This document shows positions 22,613 through 34,663 of a DNA stretch of 64,000 bases, piece by piece. The stretch comes from Adenophora triphylla var. japonica (Eukaryota > Streptophyta > Magnoliopsida > Asterales > Campanulaceae). Position 1 is the stretch's first letter. Every line of letters starts with the position of its first letter. The translations under genes were made by a program, and so were the position numbers. The stretch covers positions 558,001-622,000 of the forward strand of contig JAFEMH010000757.1 of the NCBI GenBank assembly GCA_022495995.1, in the 5' to 3' direction. The notes below the pieces were generated by a model, which saw only the letters and a list, made by a program, of their open reading frames with translations, was not told the DNA's origin and made no database searches.

Positions 22613-23945
22613 AAAAGCGCAATTTAGAAATTTGAGAGTCGCCACTCAATTTTTAAAGAAAAACATTAAAAAACCTTTTGAAAAGAGAAATATGGGTTCG
22701 GGTGTCAGGTTACATTTTGGGAAGAACGAGAAGTTCACCCAAAACGCGTCACAACGAGTCTTTCTAATCTAACATCCATAATAGTCAACAAGTGTGTGCC
22801 ATGTGTGAGACAAAATAGAATAAATGCATTTTTATTGATAAAATGAGATGATTACATCTTGTGAACCACTTTGAGCGGGGGGACCACATCCCGAATACAA
22901 AATTGATGAACAGGTTACAACTGAAAGAGGAACTTCTACAGAACGGCTAACTGTGTCTCGAGACACAGGACATAACCTGGCTAAGTGTGTCGCTTGACAC
23001 AGGACTTAGCCTGGCTAAGTGTGTCGCGTGACACAGGTAGCCACCTGCAGAGGCTTTACAAATTTTTATTACAGAATCAACAAAGCAACATTAATATCAA
23101 ATTACATCACATATGTATGCCAGAGATCACAGAGATCAATTTTTAACACTCAAGAGAGTATGGATATGATTGATCCATACTCATCTTGATGATCAAGCCA
23201 AAACATATCAAAATAGCATGCCATAACATGAAACCATGAATGATTCGCATAATCAGAGATCGAAACAGAGATATAGCGGTCAAAATTCAAAACTAATCAT
23301 GTCAGATTAAGCATAATGTGCAGATTATGCATGTAGATTGCATGTAAATTGCATGAAGGAGCAAGGCAAAAAGAGAAGGAGAGGGAGAGATTGCATTACC
23401 CTGTAGACCACGTTTCCTATACCAAGTTAGGTATATGAATCTTCAGAGATCAGCTTCAGGAGCAGATTTGAACTCAGATATGTATGAGAAGGAGAATTAT
23501 GTAGAGAATTGTGTGTGTGAGAGAGAATTGGTATGAGAGAGAGAGATTTTGTGTGTGTGTTTTGTGTGTTTACTGTGTTGTTACGCTCATTTTGGCAGAG
23601 TAACAATAAGTTGGTGAAAGAGGGATCCAGAAATGGGAGGAGGAGGCCTTGCTTTATTGTCACACGACTTTGCATTTTGATTTTCCAATGGCACGCTTTG
23701 TCACGGGACAGCATGAGCCAGTACTGCTTTTGGCGCCAAATAACTGCCCTGGAACCTTCCTTGAGTAATTCCTAATAGGTCCAAAAACATGGATTAATGC
23801 CCTATAAGTACTATCTCATTAAAGAACGTACGGAAAGTCCTCGGCAATTCCGAAATAAAATATAAATGTACCAAAATGCCCCTGGTGCACTTTTTATTGT
23901 GTAAAAGGCACTATACAGATCGCCAGTTGGATTGGGGTACTCACA
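22613..23945 (-). repeat. 3' LTR of element D
   Basis: Minus strand starts with TGTGAGTACCCCAATCC at 23945, next to the polypurine tract. It carries the conserved U5 module (22764-22695), the internal TGGCGACTCT (22644-22635) and dyads of the TGTCRCGYGACA type, including the perfect 18 bp palindrome CTGTGTCTCGAGACACAG (22951-22968). The left end is approximate. Confidence 0.75.
22695..22764 (-). promoter_or_regulatory. Conserved two-hairpin U5 module, element D copy
   Basis: Hairpin 2 on the minus strand pairs CGTTTTGGG with CCCAAAATG (one G-T wobble) around a loop beginning TGAACT. Hairpin 1 has decayed. It is followed by TAACCTGACACCCGAAC. Confidence 0.55.
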
Positions 23946-23960
23946 GTAGCCCCTCAGCAA
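23946..23960 (-). promoter_or_regulatory. Polypurine tract of element D
   Basis: Minus-strand GCTGAGGGGCTAC directly before the LTR. Element E has GCCGAGGGGCTC at the same place, and about 40 bp upstream of it is conserved too (CTTCTTCCATAAGTGACGTT). Confidence 0.75.
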
Positions 23961-24030
23961 CGTCACTTATGGAAGAAGTGGGGTTGTCGACAAGAAAGGA
24001 TCCCAAGCCTAACTAGCGGCTGGTGGGAAA

Positions 24031-24475
24031 AAGAAAGACCAAAGTGGTCAAATGGCTGGACCTTTTGAGAAAGGATTTCTATGTATCCCTAAGAGGAAAT
24101 CAAGCTGGATCGTAGATCGAGCAAGTGAGAACGTGTGGTGCCTCAAACCCAAGAAAGACCAAAGTGGTCAAATGGCTGGACCTTTGGAGAAAGGATTCCT
24201 ACGTATCCCTAAGAGGGAATCAAGCCGGATCGTAGTTCAAGCAAGTGAGAATGTGTGGTGCCTCAAACCGAAGAAAGACCAAAGTAATCAAATGGCTGGA
24301 CCTTTTGAGAAAGGATTCCTACGTATCCCTAAGAGGGAATCAAGACGAATCGTAGTTCAAGGAACTGAGGACGTGCGGTGCCTCAAACCGAAGAAAGACC
24401 AAAGTGGTCTGGATGACTATTATGGGGAAGTCGCCCGGAATTTGACTATTGAGGGGAAGTCGGCCGAAATTTGAC
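24031..24475. repeat. 120 bp tandem repeat (about 3.5 units)
   Basis: AAAGACC recurs at 24031, 24151, 24271 and 24391, exactly 120 bp apart. Units contain GGAGAAAGGATTCCTACG. One copy of that core, with GGCTGGACC, is present in element E at 63039-63074 in the same orientation relative to the element. The plus-strand open frame through the array follows from the multiple-of-three period and is not taken as a gene. Confidence 0.9.
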
Positions 24476-24499
24476 TATTGAGGGGAAGTCTCCTGGAAT

Positions 24500-24880
24500 T
24501 TGTTGAGAAATAGAATTAAAAATGCCAGGGGCAAAGATGGTAAAACAAAGATGGTAAAACAGACCACAGGGGCAAAAGGGTGATACAGGCCATAGGGCAA
24601 GAAAGTAGAATAGGCCACATGAGCAAAAGAGTAGAATAGGCCACAGGGGCAAAAGAGGAAAATTTGATTATTGAGAACTAGGATTGAAAATGCCAGGGGC
24701 AAAAATGGTAAAGCATGCCAACGGGGCAAAGGGAAAAATTTGATAGAATTGAAAATGCCAAGGGCATAAATGGTAAAACAGGCCAACGGGGGCAAAATAG
24801 TAAATAGGTAACAGGGGACAAAACGGTAAATAGGCCACAGGGGAAAAACTGTAAAAAGGCCAAAGGGGCAAGGAGTGTCG
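24500..24880. repeat. Degenerate tandem repeat of about 30 bp
   Basis: Irregular copies of AGGCCACAGGGGCAAAA with variable A/G-rich fillers. The minus-strand ORFs over it are Pro/Phe/Leu-rich artefacts of the repeat. Confidence 0.6.
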
Positions 24881-25065
24881 CGTGACACAGGACAGCAGTG
24901 GCAAACAATGACGCGGGACATCATAAACCAGGTGGACATATTTTAAATAGGCTGAGCAGTTCGAGGCTCAGAACATAACACCATAACAACTGTCGAGAGA
25001 AAGGGAAGAGAAACCAAGGGTTTTTCGACTGAAATCACTGTCAATCTCGTGAAATAATTGAAATC

Positions 25066-27823
25066 ATGCCTCCTCGTCTACGTCCGATGAAGAAAGCCTA
25101 ACAACAAGCGGAGTTGGCGGACCGAAGGAAGAAGATAAAGAGGAACCATCGACCGTTCGTTCCTCAAACCCCACGAGGACAATTCTACCCACAGGTGGAC
25201 AGACACACCTTCGTTGGTAGAAAATCCACGGTAAGAATCTTACAAAGCCTGTTATTCATTGATTTGAAATTTGAATTTTTGGAAAAAATTGCATGTCTAG
25301 GGTAATTGACAAAAATATGAAATTGCAATGAATTGAACTGATAAAATTTCAATGAATTGAACTAAGAATTAAAGTAATTTTTGTAAAGAAAAAATGGGAC
25401 GGACCCGAAACAATGATTGATTTTGTAAAGAAAGTGGGACGGACCCAAAGAAATAACACTGATTTTGTGAAAAGGTGGGACGAACCCATGATTTTTGTGG
25501 AAAAAGTGGGATGGACCCATGATTTTTGTAAAGAGTGGGACGAACCCATGATTTTTTTAAAGAGTGGGACGGACCCATGATTTTTTGTAAAGAGTGGGAC
25601 GAACCCACGATTTTTCGTAAAGAGTGGGATGGACTCAATGATTTTTTGTAAGGAGTAGGACGGACCCAATAATTTTTTGTAAAGAGTGGGACTGACCCAA
25701 TGATTTTTTGTAAAGAGTGAGATGGACCCAATGATTTTTTGTGAAGAGTGGGACGGACCCAATGATTTTTTGTAAAGAGTGAGACAGACCCAATGAATTT
25801 TGTGAAGAGTGGAACGGACCCAATGATTTTTTTGTGAAGAGTGGGACGGACCCAATGATTTTTTTGTGAAAAATTGGGACGGACCCAAAGAATAACAATG
25901 AGCATGCTTTAAAAAACATAATGATATGTAATTGATTGAGATATATTTTGATACCTATGTTGTGTTTACCTGTAGGGGTTACACACGAGAGGATCACATG
26001 AGGTGATCGGGCGGCTTTAGATGAGCTTTCCAGGCAGTGCTGCGGAGGCACATTTGCCCAAGGGCTTGGTCTATGCAGCCGAATTCGGGCATTTCTTTGA
26101 TATGGTAGAGGCCATTGGGGATACGCAGAGGAGTGTTGAGTTGATGAAAGTTTTCCGTTAGTTCTCGTGGGAGACCACCCATTCCTTCCATTTCACTTGG
26201 GGTGAGGCCACGGTGACCCCTTATGACTTTGCGGTCATTACGGGTTTACCCTTCACAGATCAGCCTATATATACTATTGAGCCTGCTGCTGAGCCCGAGC
26301 CGCTTGCTGAGGGTGACATGCTGGGACTGGTCGGTTTTATCCTTCATGACAGGAAGGGAAATGGGTATGAGTTAGGGGAGATCCATGGGATGATTCAGGA
26401 GCAGAGCCGGGCTTATCCTCCTATCTTCGATGATTCTGATGATAGCAGGCTCAGGGCTGAGAGGCTGGCTAGGGCCTTTATATGGGCTGGGCTGTCTGAC
26501 ATGTTATTCCCCAATGGGGCTTCTACGGCTCTCACTGCCCTCCTTGAGCCTCTGAGGATTGGGGAAACGTAGTAAATCTGTCTTGGGGAGAAGCCGGGCT
26601 TGCTGAGATGTATCTAGCCTTAGACAACATTAGCAGGGGAGAGGCAAGTCTTTTGACTGCTGCCAGATGGCTTTTGAGGTAGCTTTTTCACCCTTACTTT
26701 TCTCAGCACGTTCAATTGCATCATCAGTTATTATCATCATTTCTGAACTGTCAGATTTGTCCTTTTCAGGCTTGGACATATGAGGTGTTCGGCGGCTACT
26801 CTTGGAGTATCAGGGATGAGTTCCCGGCCGCTACTTATCCTTCTCTCCGCCGCTAGACCAGGGACGCCCAGAGACAGACTTGGGTGGCTGGAGTGAGGAG
26901 TAGGATGACAGCCTCCTATGCTGACACGATGGCGCTACTGAGAGGGGTCCCCCATAACCTCTCTTTGTTTCTGTGGGCTGACTGATATCCTGATGAGCAT
27001 TTAGATTATGCCATTCACTTGACTGGGTGCCGCAAGATGCTGGTGGGCTTGACCGGAGATGCTCTATACTTGGCAGAGAGGGTATACAGGCAACATGGGC
27101 CCAACAGGCATGCTTTAGTCCCTCATGATCCTCCGGATAGGATGTGGCTTCCTTGCCAGCTGGAGGATGTAGATGCTTTGATTATGGGTGTGGCGGACTA
27201 TCAATACGCACATGAGGGGGATTATGCTATATATGTGACTGGGAGGTTGCAGTCTCCCCAGGTCAGAGCGGTTTATGATGCTCAGAGCGCGGGGCCCTTG
27301 ACTGGGTTCGTAGCTAGACCTCCTCTACCTCCCGCGTACATTGACTATCAGGGTGGCAGCCATGTGCGGCGAGCTCACATTGATATGACCCAGATTCATC
27401 CTCGTCTGCAGCTCCCACGGGGCTCGAGATCAGTAAGTTTTGTTTTGATGCCTCTTTTGAATTGCTTGCATTCATTTCTGTTATTGGAAGAATCAATGCC
27501 GGTCCCAGGGCTCAGTAAATGTCTCCCCACCCGGTCAACCAAGGAGGAAGAAGGGTCGCTTTGATGCGATCTCCAGTGGATCGAGGATTCGGACAAAGAA
27601 TCCATCCGTGGCTCTTTCTGACTCCAGCGATGATGATGATAGCGATTATGAGGAGACTGATGCTGCCAATGCTTATGAGCTCAACTCCTTTATTATTGCT
27701 GAGGCAGATGATTATTATCGCATGGAGACTGATGCGTATCAGGCTCCTTTAGATGATCCGGATGATGAGTCCGAGGAGGATGAGGATGGTGATGATGAGG
27801 ATGGGGATGATGAGTCAGAGTAG
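25066..27823 (+). pseudogene. Antisense gene of element D, plant-mobile-domain-like, with introns
   Basis: ATG at 25066 starts MPPRLRPMKKA, then a TAA (25099) and a basic stretch, RRKKIKRNHRP. A GT donor near 25231 and a CTGTAG acceptor near 25977 bound intron 1. Exon 2 holds HFTWGEATVTPYDFAVITGL, the opening of a plant mobile domain, and after a frameshift near 26570 WGEAGLAEMYLALDN. A second intron (about 26679-26769, ending TTTTCAG) precedes AWTYEVFGGY. A third (about 27435-27507) precedes a basic PRRKKGR and a long Asp/Glu tail ending at TAG 27821. The nuclear-signal-like and acidic parts suggest nuclear action; this is inference. Other lesions include TAG in VFR*FSWE, TAG near 26854 and TGA near 26982. 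Confidence 0.7.
25380..25900. repeat. 31 bp tandem repeat inside intron 1 of the antisense gene
   Basis: About 15 copies of GTGGGACGGACCCAATGATT plus a T-rich filler with TTGTAAAGA. The array lies wholly between the proposed splice sites. Minus-strand ORFs across it are repeat artefacts. Confidence 0.85.
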
Positions 27824-28849
27824 TCCTTTGATTAGATTGTGATTTGTCAATTATTGTACCCTGTAGGAAACAAACACTCTTGACCATGCTATTCTTTGCT
27901 ATGTACTACTTTGTATAGATTTGAACTTGGTTATTTATTGTTAGCTTGTATTTATACATTGTTAGTTTTTTATTGCACGAGTTCGTCTTATGTTGAAAAT
28001 GGAATACGAAATGATGATTGTATGGGGTGAGTAATGATGATTGGGGTGAGTATGTTTATGGCTTGATTGGTTTGTATATGTATGAGGTGATTGTGTATAT
28101 GGGATGAGTGTGTACATGTATGGATGTATATGGCTAAATGAACCCTCTCCCATGCGTTTGAGAAGTGGATGGATGGTGGTTACAGCATAGACAAGTTGGG
28201 GAATGCCCTGGTGAGTGCAGAGTGCAGCAGTTTTTGCTGTCTGATGTTGGCTAAGTCTGTCGCACGACTCAGGACAGCATGTGGCAAGTTGTGTCACGGG
28301 ACAAAAGGAAGCTAAGCTTCAAATTCCATTTAATGCAACACCTTTTCCCAAAGTAAAAATTTCAGCAGCCCCAAGTGAAGTAGACCTCAATTGTAAAGCT
28401 AGCATCAAAGATCGAGCCTATAAAGCAAGCCCCAGAATCAACACAGAAGATCCTATGTATCAACAATCCTTTTCTACCTGACAGAACCCCGGTACACAGA
28501 AATTTTTGTGAACCTAGCATGCTAGCTAGAATCCTGATCGGATTTGGTCACCCAAAGAGATCCCGAACAGAGTCTGGTGCAACCCCTGTTTTGACGAAAT
28601 CCCTGGGGAGTATTTGTGAACTCAGGAAGCAGACTCCCGTTATAAGCCGTGAACTGAGTCTGTTACAGCCCCAGAGTGTCATCTTGTAGAACAAGGTTAC
28701 CATCCTTCTATTTGTACCTTAGTCAAACAGTTATTGGAAAAGACTCGAAAATATATACCTGCAGGGGCACTTTTTTTTTTTTTTTTGAAAAGTGGGAATG
28801 AATCCCGATTTTGTGCAAAAACTCACTTTGGGTTTGACTCTTTTGAGAG
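27824..28849. other. Non-coding region downstream of the antisense gene of D
   Basis: AT-rich, no supported ORF. Two dyad-like TGTC...GACA copies occur near 28257 and 28293. From about 28500 the text belongs to the 3' non-coding region of D. Confidence 0.5.
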
Positions 28850-30549
28850 AGTGTAATCATAGCAAGGTTTGTAAACAGTGTATGGAATGCCCCTGCTGAC
28901 AAAAATATCAGTATTTAGCTCTATACTCCTATTGTGTAGAATAAAGAAGACTTAACGAGACGTATGAAAACTTGTTTCATTCACAATGATCACATTACTG
29001 CTTAAAACCCTTTGTTAATGTTCGGGTTATTCAACCACTAATCCTGATATGAACAAATATTTTTATCAATTTAGAGGAGAAAACCAACCGATATCAAGGA
29101 TCAAATTTACTGGAGTGTTGTCGAGAGACACGGATGTGAAGCCCCAGTGAGACATTAACGGAAAGTGTTTTTGGAGAACCAAAAGGACGTGAATTTTCAC
29201 AAGAGTAGGACAAGTTCCTAATCTTGGAGAGGAGATGACATATGCTCACATGAAATGACAAATGAAAGAATTGAATTTGTATAATCTCTGATTGATGATC
29301 TTGAACCATGGCGCATTAGGTTCCAATTTAAGCAAGCAATGAAGTTTTAATTTGATTTAGACGTTGATTAAATTGGGACTAGACTGCTATCCGGTAGGGA
29401 CTGTAGCTGGGTCTCAGGGTTTCGATCGGCCATCGGGGGATTTAGATATTTGTTTGCATCATGACCTCCTGAGGTGAGAGGTTGGCTGGGCTTTTTTGCT
29501 GACTTAACCTCTAAAGATGAGAGGTTGACTTTCAAGGATGTGTTTGGAATTTCTATGGCGAGGAAATTGTGGTTGTATCTTTACTGCCTCTAAGAATGAG
29601 AGGTCAAATTTAGCTTCAGCGAGTTCAAGGGTAATGGGAATATCCTCTGAAAGTGAGAGGATGATTGGAATCGGTTGACAGGTGTTGGCGAGGGGAAATC
29701 CATGTTGTCTCTTTATTTGCTTTGAGACTCCCCTTGAGTAAACAGCTAGATCATTATTTGCCTTGATCACTAGGGACGAGGCCTCTTTTTTTTCTTTTCA
29801 TTTCTTTTCATTTATTTTTTTTCATTTTTTTTCTTTTCATTTTTTTTGTTGAGTGAGAACTTCTACTAGCCCCTAGTGTGGATCGCTGCATTCCGCCATT
29901 CTTGAGCTTGGAGGCGGTCAATTTTCTTGCGAGTCATGGGAGTCCCTCGGATAGACCTTCTTTTTCTTATGGAGGTGGCTAAACGGGGTTTCAAAGCATG
30001 CCGATCTTGAAATGAAGGATATTGTTTGCTGAGGGTAAGGTAATGGCTTTCCTATGGTGAAAGGTTTCAACTACAATCCCTACCAGATGACCTAAATGAA
30101 ATTAAGGTTTCACTGCTTGCTTAACATTAATTGCAAATTCATTGACCAAAGAAATGATGTGTATGATGAACAATATGTGAGCATATGAGTCAAAGAAAGA
30201 GCACAGGAGATGCGAGATATGGGATTGGTAAGCTCCAACTTGAAGAAGTTATCGGTTGATTTTCTCACGTCAATTAATCTAAATATTAGCTATTTCAAGA
30301 GATTATTTGTTGAGCAGCACAAGTGATCATATAGAATAAAAACATTTCATTTAAATGTAATGAAGGTGTGAAAATGACGTCTCGAGTCTAGGAAGAAAAG
30401 CAACAAAAGACTTTTATTACTGAAAGAAAAAAAAACTAGTCTAAAGTGGACTTAACAGACTTGTGTCCAAAAAGGACATTCTAGAACCTACGAAACTGAA
30501 TGACTTCTTCAACATTGGATGGAAGGGTACCTTGGGATTCCGATTTTCC
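28850..30549 (-). other. 3' non-coding region of element D
   Basis: Collinear, in opposite orientation, with parts of 11325-12410 of element B. It contains an array of small hairpins at 29466-29662 and a C/T-rich low-complexity run around 29790-29850. No gene is supported. Confidence 0.65.
29466..29662. repeat. Array of CCTCT-loop-AGAGG hairpins
   Basis: Four similar inverted repeats: one near 29468-29483, AACCTCT/AGAGGTT near 29507-29527, GCCTCT/AGAGGTC near 29585-29605 and ATCCTCT/AGAGGAT near 29641-29661, each with a 7 base loop in the last three. The AA/TT to AT/AT change keeps pairing. Confidence 0.6.
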
Positions 30550-31400
30550 CAAACTTTGTGGCATTCATAACTCTATCATGTTGACCTCATTTTTTGGAAG
30601 GGGATTGTTAACAATGTTGGGGCGAGGACCCTTCTCAATCTTCTTGTCATCCACGAGACCTTAAATGATCTTCTTCAACATGATACAACTTTTGGTGGTG
30701 TGGCCAGGATACTGGTGAAAGCGACAATACTTCCTCATGTCCATAATTGGGTTGGGGTTAGCGAGACTATAGTTTTCAAGTGGTTTAATCATCCCAATTC
30801 GAATCAAACCATTGAATTCTTCTTCGATAGTCATCCCGAGATCATCAAATTTCCGTTGCTGACGGCGGGGCTGAAACTTCCCACTATTCTGAGTCTTTAG
30901 ATATGCAGTCTCATCAAACTCCATCTTTGGCATCATAAACTTGTGAGGGAGAGCTTTCACTTGTCCTGGATCCACTACCTTAAGTTCACTCATTCCCACG
31001 GTCAACTTATCAATCTGCTGCTGCATGACCTTCATGTGCTCCCACAGAGCGGCGACTTCGGGAGTTACATTAGAAGGCTGAGGAATAGTAGGAGACACGG
31101 TTGAGGACGATACGAAATTGGTTGACCAGAAGAACGGATTCTCAAAAGGATGCACTGTAGGCAAGGAAACTGGTGGGAGGCCAAAAGTACTCGGGACATT
31201 CAAATTGCTATCAAGCAGACCAACTGAGCTTGGTACTTTTTTCCCGTACTGATTGTAACCATTGAACTGCACCACATTTTGATTACTCAACTGCTGAGAA
31301 CCTCCCTGAGCTGACAGAAGTCTAAACTGACTTGCACCGGGCAACAGAGGAAAATTTTCATTCTGGAATGAAGAATTCTGGTTCTGAAGCGGAACACTAG
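30550..31400 (-). pseudogene. gag: Gag of element D, internally deleted and cut by C'
   Basis: Minus-strand reading gives VVQFNGYNQYGKKVPSSVGL, MQQQIDKLTVGMSELKVVD, ALPHKFMMPKMEFDETAYLK, then directly GKFQPRRQQRKFDDLGMT and the knuckle CRFHQYPGHTTKSC. In the gag of element E the corresponding segments are separated by about 190 codons that hold the capsid core, so the core has been deleted in frame. The reading frame is open up to 31400, where the LTR of C' begins. A stop near 30661 lies between the knuckle and GLVDDKKIEKGPRP. Confidence 0.85.
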
Positions 31401-33254
31401 TGTTCGGTTGTTAACCTAACGGTTTATTTAATATCCGCAAGCGCACGGGCTATTGCAATATAGCGGGTGCAAGTACGGGTCGATCCCACAGAGACAGGGT
31501 TTACTTTGGGATGATATTTGTCTTTATATAAATATATAGATAAAATGATTGGGGGAGATAAGAATTTGTAAGAGAAAATACTAGGAAGATACAGAAACTA
31601 CTCTAACATATAATGATAGTATTCTCGGGATTGAAAACAAATAAATATGCTTTAGATAAAGGCTTTTATCAAAATAACAAGGATGGTACATTAGGCTTAC
31701 ACTACTTCTGGTTAGGACAGTAGCGTTGTATTCTTCACTAATTATGTCCTAACTGTTTGAGATTTCCGTTTATGGTGCTCCCGCCCTGTCACAAACGGGC
31801 ATTCCGGCTTAACTCTAGCTGACCACAATTAGTAAGAATCCATTAAGATCGGAAGTCAACGTACTTTCCATTCAAAGAACACCCCTGGGCCGTTGAACTA
31901 CTCTTGTGATCAATGGACTAGTTTCTTTATAAGGTCTCGTCAATCGAGATTCTCCGCTAGGTCCTTCTCTCAATTAACTGGGGTTCCACAAATATGAACG
32001 TCTTCATATTTGCAGGCAATTTAAGAATAATATAAAGAAATTGTTTTAAGATAAAAGTGCCAAGTTCAAGGATGATACGCTAAGTTGTGCTAACTAGCAC
32101 AAGTATTTTAAAACATACCGGCCTTTCTCTCGAGGGTCCGGCTTAGTGTAATCCCATTCGTCACGCGGGAATCCGACTCACCTTTCAAGGGTACCGTATA
32201 AATCAAAATCCATTAAGTCTATCAATCTCACGTATTTTCCAGTAAAGGATCATCCCTAGGTCTTTAAATCACTTTGTGTAATTTATTGACCATGTTCAAT
32301 TCTTAGAGTTCCGCTAATCAATGTTTTTCACTTGATCAACTGAGGTTATACAACTAAAGACGTCTCCCTAATTTCAAGCATTAAGATTTATAAGAAGAGA
32401 ATTGAAATGACATGTAGAAGAAGCATGAATATAAATTATCGAGTTTCCAACTCCGAGAAATGGAGAATTACTCAAACCATTGAAATAACAAAAGAAGTAA
32501 GTAAAGAAATAGAGATAAGGGAAGAGATACTTATTCATAATAAAAGAGAGACAATGGATGGAAAATAATCTTTGTATTGCATTCACCATCTTCAAGAGTA
32601 TACAAGACTTGTCACGAATCATTGATACACTTTGAACATCGTGTATAATTTGCTAGAGTATTTTTGCTATACATTCTAAGTATAATATGATCCTTTCTAG
32701 ATGTGTTTATGACCATTTTCGGATGTCCTAAACTGAGTACAAATAGCCTTTATATATGCATTCTATGCTAGGGACACATCTCTTGCGAAAAGGCACCTGT
32801 TGGCTGATAGGGGAGGTGCTCGGTCGAGTCAAGGAATCTGCTCGACCGAGCAGAGCTTTTCTGACTGGTCACAACAGTTGTAAAAGGCACCTTTTGGTTT
32901 GAATAGGGGGTGCTCAGCCGAGTCAAGGGGTCTGCTCGGCCGAGCAGCATGTTTCCAGAAACTTTGACTTCATTTCTTCTTATGCTCGGCCGAGTCAAGG
33001 GGGTTGCTCGACCGAGCAGCTGCTGCTTTGGCTGATTTTATGTTTTTGACCTTCCCATTTCCACAGCTTTGCTTTTAAGCCCCATATTCTTTCATAAAAT
33101 GTACCTAAAACCTGTATAACACATAAAAATACCCAACAAGCATAAAATCTAGGATATAACATAAAAGAGGCCAAATTATACTCAATTTACAAAGATTTAA
33201 AGGTAAACAACATCATTATTATACTATAAAAGACTATATAAAAACCACTTATCA
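31401..33254 (-). repeat. 3' LTR of element C'
   Basis: The minus strand starts TGATAAGTGG at 33254 and ends ...CCGAACA at 31401, as in the LTRs of C, with which it is collinear but diverged. It carries CTCGGCCGAG-type dyads at about 32815-33022 and a TATA box at 32756-32749. Confidence 0.85.
32749..32756 (-). promoter_or_regulatory. TATA box of LTR C'
   Basis: Minus-strand TATATAAA, in the same place relative to the dyads as in C. Confidence 0.55.
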
Positions 33255-33292
33255 AACTCCCCCACACTTAAATCCTTGCTTGTCCCCAAGCA
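33255..33292 (-). promoter_or_regulatory. Polypurine tract of element C'
   Basis: Minus-strand GGGGACAAGCAAGG and AAGTGTGGGGGAG end directly at the LTR. An internal copy lies at 34545-34505. Confidence 0.7.
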
Positions 33293-34663
33293 AGTTTTAG
33301 TATAAAAAAGGTAGAGATGAAGAAGTAGGTAAAGTGGCAATGAATATAGATGATCCCTCAGAAAAATAAAATTTTACTAGACTAATTGCTTTGGAAGATT
33401 AGTCTTTTTATCATCTATTCATATCCTTCATAATATTAAAAGAGTATTTAGAAAGAGAATAAGAAGACATTTTGGGGAGTAAATATAGAGCATTAAATTG
33501 ATATATCATGAATAAAAACTTGACTAAGTAAAAGACAAATTGCAGCGAAAAATTGAATCCTTGATCAGAAACTTGGCATGAGATGAATTTCACTCTTCGA
33601 GTGCTTTGTGATAAGAAAAATGATTGCTTTATTCACAATTTAAAAGTATTCAAATGATTCGATATGCATTTTGAATCACAAAGATGGAAATGGAGGATGA
33701 TAGTGGAAATTTTTATCAAGGCTTAACAAATTTATCTTTATTTTATTTTTGTTAAAGTTGCAAAAGATTTAAGTGAATTTGAACATTTCAAGTAGGATAC
33801 ATTGTGGCCGCGAACCCCATGTTCCTAATACTTATTTAAAACACACTTACATATTATTTCCATTTGGCAAGAGTGTATCTTCGCCGCGAACGCCGTGCCC
33901 CGAGTTACTAAGGAAATAATAGCTTGCTCTTCAATTTTTAGTGACTTCGTCACTTTTGAGATTTAAGATAAAAATTTGTTTAGCCTTGATTTTAGTGGAA
34001 ATGGAAAGATGGATGTGTGAAGGTTGTGATTCAAAGGGATACATATCAAATATGAATAACTATTAAAAAGAAAATAGAAGTCATTGATTTTGAAGAATAC
34101 ATTAGAAAATTTTTCAAACTTCACAAGTTAATAAAGCCAAGTGTTTAATGATTCAAAAAGCTCAATTAATCAAAACAAATGCTTTTTCTTAGAGAAATCT
34201 TATTAATGATATATTAATTCATGATTTTCTATTTACTTTCTATAATATTGCTATATCCTTTTCCTAATAAACTTTTAAGGCGCAGAAAATATGAATAAAA
34301 TGATAAACAGATAAAATTCCAAGGCATTTTAGCAAGTATAGGGATTAAAGCTATATCATCATAGGGATTTATTTTTTTTTTTAATTTTTTTTATAATACT
34401 AAGGCATAAACATAAAAGGAAAGAAATGCAACTAAGTATAACATATAGAAAAATAACTAAACTAAAAAAATGCGAAAACAAACTAATAATAAAAATGGAT
34501 AATTACCCCCCCCCACACACTTAAAATAAACATTGTCCCCAATGTTTTAAAGATAATAAAAACGGGGAGGGGGAAGAAAGAAAACTTACTCAAATGGTGG
34601 TGGTGGTGGTGGAAAATTTGGCCAATGCTCCGCTCCATAGCTATATATATTTTCAAGTCTCCC
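33293..34663 (-). other. 3' non-coding region of element C'
   Basis: AT-rich. It contains two conserved pieces with TTCGCGG (minus strand), near 33803-33830 and 33880-33905, that match 54636-54745 in C, and the internal polypurine-like tract at 34505-34545. No other gene. Confidence 0.65.

Larger units (their letters stand above)
22613..31400 (-). mobile_element. Element D: Tat (Ogre-like) deletion derivative, interrupted by C'
   Basis: Minus-strand order: gag (cut at 31400 by C'), 3' non-coding region, antisense gene on the plus strand, tandem repeats, polypurine tract and 3' LTR. Protease, RT, RNase H and integrase are absent. The 5' half must lie beyond the inserted C' and everything nested in it, outside the window. 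Confidence 0.8.

Noticed and set aside
24052..24474. 140-codon plus-strand ORF with three 40-residue repeats
   Set aside because: The period is exactly 120 bp, a multiple of three, so any open phase gives a repetitive peptide; the homologous block in E is single and not in a frame.
25349..25905. Two overlapping minus-strand ORFs of about 178 codons
   Set aside because: They cover the 31 bp tandem repeat within the proposed intron; composition follows the repeat.
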